Assembly (NCBI GenBank): GCA_964019335.1
Contig: OZ025735.1
Location: 62,001-126,000 of the forward strand
From: Diplonema japonicum
Lineage: Eukaryota; Euglenozoa; Diplonemea; Diplonemida; Diplonemidae
DNA length: 64,000 bases
Reading direction: 5' to 3'
This document shows positions 54,311 to 61,816 of this stretch, piece by piece (the stretch's first letter is position 1; each line of letters starts with the position of its first letter). The translations under genes and the position numbers were made by a program. The notes below the pieces were generated by a model that saw only the letters and a list, made by a program, of their open reading frames with translations, searched no databases and was not told the DNA's origin.

Positions 54311-55343
54311 TATATGAGCTCGTCCGGAAAAAAATGTCAACAAATGACCCTCCTATGCGGCGTAAAACCCCCGTTAAATTTCTAAGTAAAAAAGTAGTCC
54401 GGCCACCACTTTGTGTGCAGAAATGCAGTCTAAGCTTGAACACCATATAGGTCAAAATGCTCGCCGTTTGTTTTATTTTTAAGACGCACGTGCAAAAACA
54501 TGTTTTTTAGAATGGTTTTTGGCAAACGATTCAATTTGGAAGTTACAAATAACCCAGACTCCATTTTTTATTTTCGTTTTTCCGTGAAAAGCGACAGGAG
54601 GAATGGACGCAGATTGAAAATCTGTGAAACCTTTGGGGTCATTTTGGGTGGGCTGGACTCTACATCACTATTAAAATGGGGTGGGGAGAACTTACCCTTA
54701 AAGTGCCATTTTGGCCTATTTAAGGCTAAAATCCCTTTAAAACCCCTTTAAAAAGCAAATTTTTCACTTTTAAAGTATTATGAGTGCAAAAGAAAAGGAA
54801 AAACCTCAGCAGATGGGTTGAGAATGAAAGTTTGGCCCCAAAGATACCAATGTCGAAGCTCTGCACGAGCAGGCAAGTGTTAAGAATTGGTTTTTCTGAA
54901 AAAGGCCAAAATCCCTTAAGAACCCCTTGAAAAAGCCAGAAAATAGGGTGTAAAAAACCCGGATTTTCGGGGGCTATGTGGCGCCATATATTTTTCGCTA
55001 AGTACTTTTAACAGTAACCCGACCCTGGGTTCTACCCAGGGGTCACAAGTGCACCAATTTTATGCACCCTAGATGCTGCATTTTAAGCAATGAAATTGCA
55101 TTTTAAACATTTTTCGCCGTTTTTCTGACCTCTATTTTTCGCTTCCCGGGGGCAGCCGGTTGCAAAGCCTGCCACCCTCATGGCAAAACAAGCATCGCAA
55201 TTGAAAGAACGGCGTCATGTACACCATGTATGTCATCTTCCTATGGTTGCATGCTGCCCTTTTTTTGCTCAAATAATCAAAACAAGAAATTTTCGGAGGT
55301 GCCCAAAAAAGTGTTGACATTTTCGTCCGGACGAGCTCATATA
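54311..55343. mobile_element. 1.03-kb non-autonomous element with about 32-bp terminal inverted repeats
   Basis: The left end TATATGAGCTCGTCCGGA (54311 on) and the right end, its complement, match over about 30 of 32 bases, including AAAATGTCAACA inward. TA at each outermost end suggests a TA target duplication, as in Tc1/mariner elements. The interior is A/T-rich, lacks a convincing transposase and contains repeated GGCCAAAATCCC-like blocks. It fills nearly all of the space between two genes and ends 31 nt before the next ATG. Confidence 0.75.
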
Positions 55344-55371
55344 ATTATTTGTAAATACCTGTCGTTTACAG
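55344..55371 (+). promoter_or_regulatory. Trans-splicing acceptor for the PGK-like gene
   Basis: Only a weak T-rich stretch then TCGTTTACAG lies between the mobile element and ATG 55375. Confidence 0.45.
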
Positions 55372-55374
55372 GTG

Positions 55375-56643
55375 ATGGCCGCGGATGACTTTGTGATGAT
55401 GATGGAGGCGGTGTGTAAAGAAGTGGTTACCGAGATGGCTGAGAACCCTGTTGAGAAGGTGTGCAAGGCGCTCGGTGAGTGGGGCGACAAGGGGTGGGTC
55501 GGGAGTGCGCAGTGCGTCGACGAGGTTCAAATAGGAAAGCGTCGCGTGGTGGTGCATCTCAACCTGAGCTGCGACTTCATCGACAACACCCCAGACGCAG
55601 AATGGGTAGTACAGCTCGCCATGCGCACGGTGCAGGCAGTCGTAGTGCATTCACCTGTGGTCCTCATCACACATTTCGTCAATTTAACAAACCCCTCCGA
55701 GATCCCTTCAATGAAGAAACTAATGCACCTGCTGCGCCCTGCGTTAGGAGGCCAGGTAGTGTTCTCTTCCGCAATCGATCAGAAAGCAGCGGAAGCCCTG
55801 CAACCGGGAGAATGTCTTGTCATTGAAAACCTATTGCTACAAAGCGGAGAGGCCATCCCCAACGCAGAATTTGCCAGGACGATCTCGAGCCTCGCTGACG
55901 TGTACATATTCGAAGCCTTTGCGTCCCTCCACCTGCAATGCAGCTCGGTGGTGTACTTACCAACAATGATGGATGAATGTTACCTAGGGCTCTCCACACG
56001 TGATAGCGTGTCGGCAATTCGCAGGGTGTCGGAAAATCCTGCACTACCGTGTGTCATCATGATAGGTGGTGTTGACTCATTGGATGCCATCCATGAGATC
56101 CTTCAGGAAGCTGTCACTGTCGCAGACGAGGTGTTGCTGTGCGGTCGGTACGGTGTGCTGCATGATATCGCAACAGAGAATATCAAGCGGGAGGACGCCC
56201 CTTTCGATGTGAGCGATGAAGAGCTCGAGGCGGTGCTGGCAGCCTTGCAGCTTGCCAAACATCTCTGCCGTGCTGTGTGCGGTCCTGCTGATCATGTGGT
56301 CGTCAAAAGTGGTAAACGACATTTTAAATTTCCGGAAACGAACCTCCCCATCAAGAACGGGGCCGTGTACTACGGGAACGGGGTCGTTACAGCTGATCTC
56401 TTCGCGTCGAAATTGCTCAACGCAGAGACGGGTTTGGTCGTGAGCTCGCTTGGAGGTTTGCTTCACAACTGTGACGCGTGTCCCACCGCACACTTCCTCC
56501 GGTTGCTCGCAGACTCCTCTCGGAAGAATATCACATTCATCGGGGATGACCTCTGCCACCTTGTCCACCGCACTTCCCTCGCACATAAGATACGTACCAC
56601 AGTCCCAGGCACCATCCCCGCGTTGCAGATTTTTCTCAGCTAG
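55375..56643 (+). CDS. Degenerate phosphoglycerate-kinase-like protein
   Basis: A single exon encodes 422 aa, the length of PGK (about 415). The order of motifs follows PGK: LNLS in place of DFNVP, LITHFVNL in place of LMSHLGRP, GECLVIENLLL for the ILLENLR strand, DVYIFEAFASLH for DVYVNDAFGTAHR, and PCVIMIGG for FLAILGG. The catalytic and substrate-binding Arg and His-Leu-Gly-Arg-Pro residues are replaced, so it should not act as a kinase. It is probably a pseudoenzyme. The fold assignment is by motif order and length; a search would be decisive. Confidence 0.6.
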   Translation: MAADDFVMMMEAVCKEVVTEMAENPVEKVCKALGEWGDKGWVGSAQCVDEVQIGKRRVVVHLNLSCDFIDNTPDAEWVVQLAMRTVQAVVVHSPVVLITHFVNLTNPSEIPSMKKLMHLLRPALGGQVVFSSAIDQKAAEALQPGECLVIENLLLQSGEAIPNAEFARTISSLADVYIFEAFASLHLQCSSVVYLPTMMDECYLGLSTRDSVSAIRRVSENPALPCVIMIGGVDSLDAIHEILQEAVTVADEVLLCGRYGVLHDIATENIKREDAPFDVSDEELEAVLAALQLAKHLCRAVCGPADHVVVKSGKRHFKFPETNLPIKNGAVYYGNGVVTADLFASKLLNAETGLVVSSLGGLLHNCDACPTAHFLRLLADSSRKNITFIGDDLCHLVHRTSLAHKIRTTVPGTIPALQIFLS

Positions 56644-56821
56644 ATTTTATGTTATTCGCAACATTTATTTACACAGTTATCTTTTTTTTTTCTTCTTTTT
56701 TTTTTTTGTTTCGTATTTGCTTCGTTCAAGATGAAGAGACCGCTTTTCAAAGGAATAATTGGGTGGGACCAATGAGATAAAAAAAAATAAAAAAAAGTAG
56801 ATACAAAAATAAATATACTCA

Positions 56822-56857
56822 TTCCCCCTCCGATTTCTTCTTCTTCTTTTTGTTGAG
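56822..56857 (+). promoter_or_regulatory. Trans-splicing acceptor abutting the ATG
   Basis: TTCCCCCTCCGATTTCTTC tract ends TTTTTGTTGAG at 56857; ATG begins at 56858, so the body 5' UTR would have zero length. Confidence 0.55.
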
Positions 56858-57478
56858 ATGAACGTGCCCGCGCTGCCGCCGGTGTGCCGGCACTGCGACG
56901 GTGACATTGTAGGGAAGTACGTGCTGTACACGTATGACGGGCTGGAGGAGCACGAAGTGCAGCTGCACATGCAGTGCAAAGATGCATTTATTGAGACGAC
57001 AGCACCAAGCTGTGATTGGTGCATGAAGAAGATCATAGGAGAGAAGGTTAAGGTAAGAAGCAAGAGGCTGAAAGGTGTGGTGCATGGTGAGTGCGTGTCT
57101 TCTTTTACCAGCAGCACGGATTTGATAGGTTGTGGGTACTGCAAAGGTGTGGTTTCGGCTGCAACGGGTGGAATAGAGGTCACTCACAAAGATATAGAAA
57201 CCATTGTGCATCCTGACTGTGAAGCCGATTTTCTCCACGACACCTGTGAGCACTGCCAGCACTGCGGCGACCCCATGCTCGACACTGTAGTGCAGATCAC
57301 CGACCCTCACAGCTACGGCACAGCCAAGCTCCACCCAACCTGCGTAGCCCCCTTCAAGCTGATACACTGCCCCACGTGTGCCGAGTGCCGCAACAAAATA
57401 CTTTCAACGAAATACTCCCTCATCCACAGCAGCCCTTACCATGATGAATGTCTGGCACAGGCCCAGATGAAAGAATGA
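56858..57478 (+). CDS. Protein of five half-LIM zinc-binding repeats
   Basis: A single exon encodes 206 aa. Five repeats of about 38 residues each show CxxC followed 15-30 residues later by HxxC: CRHC/HMQC, CDWC/HGEC, CGYC/HPDC, CQHC/HPTC and CAEC/HDEC. Each fits one CCHC zinc site of a LIM domain, but single sites are strung in tandem instead of paired normally. This suggests a small protein-protein interaction adaptor. The next ATG lies 48 nt downstream. Confidence 0.75.
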   Translation: MNVPALPPVCRHCDGDIVGKYVLYTYDGLEEHEVQLHMQCKDAFIETTAPSCDWCMKKIIGEKVKVRSKRLKGVVHGECVSSFTSSTDLIGCGYCKGVVSAATGGIEVTHKDIETIVHPDCEADFLHDTCEHCQHCGDPMLDTVVQITDPHSYGTAKLHPTCVAPFKLIHCPTCAECRNKILSTKYSLIHSSPYHDECLAQAQMKE

Positions 57479-57525
57479 CCTTGAAGGGGGAAAAAAAAAG
57501 AAATCATCCTTTTAAATATACGAAA

Positions 57526-58649
57526 ATGGGGGGGGGGGGGGGGGTAGAAAGAAAGAAAAAAGAGAGAAATTTATTAGAATTCGAACCCCCCTCCCCGTGT
57601 TTAGTTATCGTCCCCTCTCCAGATTGTATGTGATGAATTGAGATTGTTGTTCTCTGTTCTTCTCCACTTACTCACACCATTATAGGTAGTTGGGCTGCAT
57701 GTGGGTCCTGGACAGATGATTGCGAGTTCTGCTTCAGCAAAGAGAAGGACGCGGTCGTCAAAACGAAGGAATGCAACGGGGCTGCTGTGTGGACGGGCAC
57801 TGCCGTGGGCAACAAGTCGTGCAAGCACCATATCAACAGCACGCCCATCGTGCTCATCGCAGTGATTTCTGTGCTGCTGCATACTTTTCATCTCCACGAT
57901 ACACAACCAAAAGAAACAGAAACAACAGGCACAGGAAGAACAGAACACTGGAGGACACCTCTCATACAAAGCAACCTTGTCCCGCTTCCTGATGACATGT
58001 ACTGTGCGAGCTCTGAAGGCTATCCTTCAGAACCGGAAATGGAACCAACACCAAACCCGAGGAGGAGCAGATCGCGGGGCAGAGGTGAAGACCAGACATG
58101 GGACGTCGAGATGCAGTGTGTGGAGCAACGCGAGCAAATGAAGAGAGAGACCGCACACTGAGAAGGATGCGCACCACGGAGGCTCAGAACAGGGTCATGG
58201 GCCAACAAATCGAAGAGATGAAGGCCGCACATGCGCAGCACACCTTCATGGAACGCAGGTTGGGGAAACTGCGAGACGAAGCTAGTAAGACGGAACACAA
58301 GGCAGCGTTGCGTCAGAAGGAGCTCGAAAGCGAGAACAGGAACATACGTAATGAGTACGAAGCGTCGGCTGCGCACAAGTACACGCTGCAGAATGAAAAC
58401 CAAAATCTTCAAAACCAAGTCCGAGCCCTTCAGGAGGAACAGGAGCACATGAGAGCCGAGGCTGCGAAACAGGCATCGAAGCCAAAGGCAAAACGCGCAC
58501 GCGGAGGAGGAGGCGCCTTTAAGGGGAGATGGATGTTCGTCAAAGAAAAAAATCCATCCAATCCGAACGTTGAGGAGGAAAATGTGAAAAAAAAAAAAAA
58601 AGAATTACCCACGTACCCAAGTCCCCAAGAAAAATGCCGAAATCACTAA
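57526..58649 (+). CDS. Single-pass membrane protein with Cys-rich ectodomain and coiled-coil tail
   Basis: Exons are 57526-57625, 57686-58084 and 58117-58649, giving 343 aa. The introns are 60 nt (GTATGT...TTATAG) and 32 nt (GTGAAG...GATGCAG). The second joins two open frames that otherwise overlap. The ectodomain (PDCS, CGSWTDDCEFCFSK, ECNG, GNKSCKHH) looks like a small disulphide-rich PSI-type module. A TM helix (PIVLIAVISVLLHTF) follows, then a Ser/Arg linker, a long coiled coil and a basic Gly-rich tail. The start ATG is followed directly by a 17-19 G run and is uncertain, since no signal peptide is obvious; a missed upstream exon is possible. Confidence 0.55.
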
Positions 58650-59148
58650 GTACCCCAAAAAAAAAAGTCCAAAATTCGATTACCTGACCCCCTTTTTTTT
58701 TCCACGTAGTTATTATTTACACGTACTTCTTGATTTTTTTTTTTTTTTTTTTTTTTGGTACTATGTGAATTACCCCCGCCCCATTTCTCCCATAAATCAA
58801 GTTAGGTGGAGTTGCAGGAGATATTTTTCTCTTTCACTCCCTCTTTTTCTTATTTCTCTTTTTTCCCTCTCTTTTTCTATTTAAATGCTTCTTTTCTTTT
58901 TGTTTTAACAATAATATTATTATTGTCGACTAAAAACTAGCTGATGGCAGCGTAATGAGCTATTTTATTAGGTAAAATCCCGCTCGTGCGCACAAACACA
59001 TGAAACGCCAAACTAGTTCCCTTATGTGTTTATTCTTTATACCTTCTTTCCTGGTTCCTGCTTCTCCTCTCTTTAAGCCTTTTGCTTATTGTTTCTTTTT
59101 TTTATTTTAAGCTTCAAAAGCTTACCGTGTTTTAAGGCATTTAACTAC
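58650..59148. other. Intergenic region
   Basis: T-rich sequence leading to snoRNA array III. No gene seen. Confidence 0.5.
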
Positions 59149-59226
59149 GTGATGAGTAAATATAATCCTTGAAATCTGAATCTCTTGAAGAAAACCTTCA
59201 AACTTGCATATAACTACTCTGGCTGA
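59149..59226 (+). ncRNA. Box C/D snoRNA, family A
   Basis: C box GTGATGA then GTA; first module of the array. Confidence 0.65.
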
Positions 59227-59282
59227 CACTCTGCTGGCACTGTTGTTCTCTTCCCATCTTCCTCGAAACAACTGCAAAACAT

Positions 59283-59374
59283 ATGATGACGGTACTTCTC
59301 CAGGGCACTGGACGCTTAGTCTCTTGTGACGGTGATTATCCACAAAAGTATTTCACAGCGTTGACATTCACTGA
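59283..59374 (+). ncRNA. Box C/D snoRNA, family B
   Basis: One base differs after the C box (CGGTAC for CAGTAC). Confidence 0.62.
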
Positions 59375-59456
59375 TCCGGAATGACGAGGAAGATCAAGGG
59401 GAGCGAGTGGGACAAGGAAGCTGTCTTGCATGCTTCTCACGCAGCCTTTGATCAAG

Positions 59457-59541
59457 ATGATGAATAAAAACAAAGGAAATCATAGGAATCTCATTGATTT
59501 GATCTTTTTGAATTGAAACCATCCTTTTCATAACCTCCTGA
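59457..59541 (+). ncRNA. Box C/D snoRNA, family C
   Basis: C box at 59457-59463, D box at 59538-59541. Confidence 0.62.
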
Positions 59542-59569
59542 ACACACTCCCGCCACCCAGGACCCACCA

Positions 59570-59635
59570 CCCAGCCACCTCGCCAAGATGCCATGCAACC
59601 ACATAGCTGGTGTCTTAGTAGTTGGGCTTAGATGT
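59570..59635 (+). ncRNA. AGA-box H/ACA-like RNA, family D
   Basis: Stems intact; AGA at 59630-59632. Confidence 0.62.
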
Positions 59636-59683
59636 CCTCCTTTGCAACTCGGTTTTTTTCTTCTTCCATTTTTCATTTTTGTT

Positions 59684-59761
59684 GTGATGATCAAATATAA
59701 TCCTTGAAATCTGAATCTCTTGAAGAAAACCTTCAAACTTGCATATAACTACTCTGGCTGA
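59684..59761 (+). ncRNA. Box C/D snoRNA, family A
   Basis: C box at 59684-59690, D box at 59758-59761. Confidence 0.65.
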
Positions 59762-59798
59762 CATAACGTTTTCCTCTCTTCCTCGAAACACCGTAAAC

Positions 59799-59890
59799 AT
59801 GATGACAGTACTTCTCCAGGGCACTGGACGCTTAGTCTCTTGTGACGGTGATTATCCACAAAAGTATTTCACAGCGTTGACATTCACTGA
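59799..59890 (+). ncRNA. Box C/D snoRNA, family B
   Basis: C box at 59799-59805, D box at 59887-59890. A second partial CACTGATCCGGAATG follows at 59945. Confidence 0.62.
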
Positions 59891-59962
59891 TCCGGAATGA
59901 CGAGAAGATGAAGGGGAGCGAGTGGGACAAGGAAGCCGTCCCTGCACTGATCCGGAATGAAG

Positions 59963-60010
59963 ATGAGAAAGCAAAGTTGATAGCCTTGCATCGACAATCG
60001 GCATTCCCAT
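59963..60010 (+). ncRNA. Candidate hairpin RNA, copy 2
   Basis: Same fold as 30943-30990 with one G-U for A-U change in the upper stem and mismatches in each stem. Confidence 0.35.
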
Positions 60011-60020
60011 TTTATTTGCT

Positions 60021-60064
60021 GGCATGCGGTTTTCGTCTTAGTGCTTGCATGTTAATTTGAATTT
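60021..60064 (+). repeat. Hairpin-forming dispersed repeat, copy 2
   Basis: Diverged copy of 1262-1307; arms CATGC/GCATG and tail TTAATTTGAATTT are kept. Confidence 0.4.
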
Positions 60065-60130
60065 GTTCCTCCCTCGCCATATGTTTGTGGTACTCCTCTG
60101 CTCTGTTGCAGTGCTTGTGCTCACCCGTTT

Positions 60131-60208
60131 GTGATGATCAAATATAATCCTTGAAATCTGAATCCCTTGAAGAAAACCTTCAAACTTGCATATAACTACT
60201 CTGGCTGA
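60131..60208 (+). ncRNA. Box C/D snoRNA, family A
   Basis: Has CCC for CTC after the D' box, shared with the copy at 60931. Confidence 0.65.
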
Positions 60209-60264
60209 CACTCTGCTGGCACTGTTGTTCTCTTCCCATCTTCCTCGAAACAACTGCAAAACAT

Positions 60265-60356
60265 ATGATGACAGTACTTCTCCAGGGCACTGGACGCTTA
60301 GTCTCTTGTGACGGTGATTATCCACAAAAGTATTTCACAGCGTTGACATTCACTGA
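60265..60356 (+). ncRNA. Box C/D snoRNA, family B
   Basis: C box at 60265-60271, D box at 60353-60356. Confidence 0.62.
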
Positions 60357-60438
60357 TCCGGAATGACGAGGAAGATCAAGGGGAGCGAGTGGGACAAGGA
60401 AGCCTTGTGGGATGTTTCCCTTGTGGCCTTTGATCAAG

Positions 60439-60522
60439 ATGATGAATAAAACAAAGGAAATCATAGGAATCTCATTGATTTGATCTTTTTGAATTGAAAC
60501 CATCCTTTTCATAACCTCCTGA
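60439..60522 (+). ncRNA. Box C/D snoRNA, family C
   Basis: 84-nt variant, same as the copy at 28549. Confidence 0.62.
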
Positions 60523-60550
60523 ACACACTCCCGCCACCCAGGACCCACCA

Positions 60551-60616
60551 CCCAGCCACCTCGCCAAGATGCCATGCAACCACATAGCTGGTGTCTTAGT
60601 AGTTGGGCTTAGATGT
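60551..60616 (+). ncRNA. AGA-box H/ACA-like RNA, family D
   Basis: Stems intact; AGA at 60611-60613. Confidence 0.62.
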
Positions 60617-60791
60617 CCTCCTTTGCAACTCGGTTTTTTTTTGGAGCGACATCCCAAAGGGGAGCATCATAAGGTAGGCACGCCACCGTAGTAGGCCGTT
60701 GCTAACCACTTCGTTTCCTATCATAGTGATTTTCTTTTTATTACGACAGGCACGTGTCGAGTCCCTTGGATGGTGGGCTCCAGCGCAAAGG

Positions 60792-60869
60792 ATGATGATC
60801 AAATATAATCCTTGAAATCTGAATCTCTTGAAGAAAACCTTCAAACTTGCATATAACTACTCTGGCTGA
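60792..60869 (+). ncRNA. Box C/D snoRNA, family A, followed by foreign spacer
   Basis: Boxes intact; sequence diverges immediately after CTGACA, with no B module next to it. Confidence 0.65.
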
Positions 60870-60930
60870 CATTGTTATTCGCTGCTTCTCTTCCTCCTTC
60901 GCCACGTGTTTGTGCTCCTCTGTTTCTTTT

Positions 60931-61008
60931 GTGATGAGTAACTATAATCCTTGAAATCTGAATCCCTTGAAGAAAACCTTCAAACTTGCATATAACTACT
61001 CTGGCTGA
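60931..61008 (+). ncRNA. Box C/D snoRNA, family A
   Basis: C box GTGATGA then GTA; the most diverged copy near its 5' end. Confidence 0.65.
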
Positions 61009-61065
61009 CACTCTGCTGGCACTGTTGCTCTCTTCCCATCTTCCTCGAAACTATTGTAAAAACAC

Positions 61066-61157
61066 ATGATGACAGTACTTCTCCAGGGCACTGGACGCTT
61101 AGTCTCTTGTGACGGTGATTATCCACAAAAGTATTTCACAGCGTTGACATTCACTGA
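61066..61157 (+). ncRNA. Box C/D snoRNA, family B
   Basis: C box at 61066-61072, D box at 61154-61157. Confidence 0.62.
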
Positions 61158-61220
61158 TCCGGAATGACGAGGAAGATCAAGGGGAGCGAGTGGATGTTTC
61201 CCCTGTGTCCTTTGATCAAG

Positions 61221-61305
61221 ATGATGAATAAAAACAAAGGAAATCATAGGAATCTCATTGATTTGATCTTTTTGAATTGAAACCATCCTTTTCATAACCT
61301 CCTGA
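61221..61305 (+). ncRNA. Box C/D snoRNA, family C
   Basis: C box at 61221-61227, D box at 61302-61305; short upstream spacer as at 4165. Confidence 0.62.
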
Positions 61306-61333
61306 ACACACTCCCGCCACCCAGGACCCACCA

Positions 61334-61399
61334 CCCAGCCACCTCGCCAAGATGCCATGCAACCACATAGCTGGTGTCTTAGTAGTTGGGCTTAGATGT
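61334..61399 (+). ncRNA. AGA-box H/ACA-like RNA, family D
   Basis: Stems intact; AGA at 61394-61396. Confidence 0.62.
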
Positions 61400-61449
61400 C
61401 CTGCGTTTGTAAAGATTTTTATTTTGTTGTGATGTGTGCTTACCCGTTT

Positions 61450-61527
61450 GTGATGACCAAATATAATCCTTGAAATCTGAATCTCTTGAAGAAAACTTTC
61501 AAACTTGCATATAACTACTCTGGCTGA
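61450..61527 (+). ncRNA. Box C/D snoRNA, family A
   Basis: C box GTGATGA then CCA; one C-to-T change in the middle (AAAACTTTC). Confidence 0.65.
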
Positions 61528-61584
61528 CACTCTGCTGGCACTGTTGCTCTCTTCCCATCTTCCTCGAAACTATTGTAAAAACAC

Positions 61585-61676
61585 ATGATGACAGTACTTC
61601 TCCAGGGCACTGGACGCTTAGTCTCTTGTGACGGTGATTATCCACAAAAGTATTTCACAGCGTTGACATTCACTGA
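61585..61676 (+). ncRNA. Box C/D snoRNA, family B
   Basis: Last module; D box CTGA at 61673-61676, 13 nt before the T70 run. Confidence 0.62.
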
Positions 61677-61687
61677 CCCATACAAAC

Positions 61688-61689
<2 letters not shown>

Positions 61690-61759
<70 letters not shown>

Positions 61760-61763
61760 CAAG
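61690..61763 (+). promoter_or_regulatory. Trans-splicing acceptor with a 70-nt T run
   Basis: Seventy consecutive T (61690-61759) followed by CAAG ending at 61763; the ATG is 53 nt further on. Confidence 0.55.
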
Positions 61764-61816
61764 AAAATATTTGCTTCAATCGAAAAACAAAAAAAAAAAA
61801 CAAAAAAAGGAAAATA

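Larger units (their letters stand above)
59149..61676 (+). repeat. snoRNA array III
   Basis: Order: A-B-C-D; A-B; A-B-C-D; A; A-B-C-D; A-B. All on the + strand. It ends directly at the T70 tract of the next gene. Confidence 0.8.

Noticed and set aside
54500-54751. 83-codon open frame inside the TIR element
   Set aside because: No transposase motifs and too short; composition follows the repeat.
4095-61358. Recurrent minus-strand open frames beginning MASWRGGWVV or MDNHRHKRLS, found in every array unit
   Set aside because: They are translations of the complement of snoRNA modules B to D; conservation follows RNA boxes and stems, and frames break in spacers without compensation.
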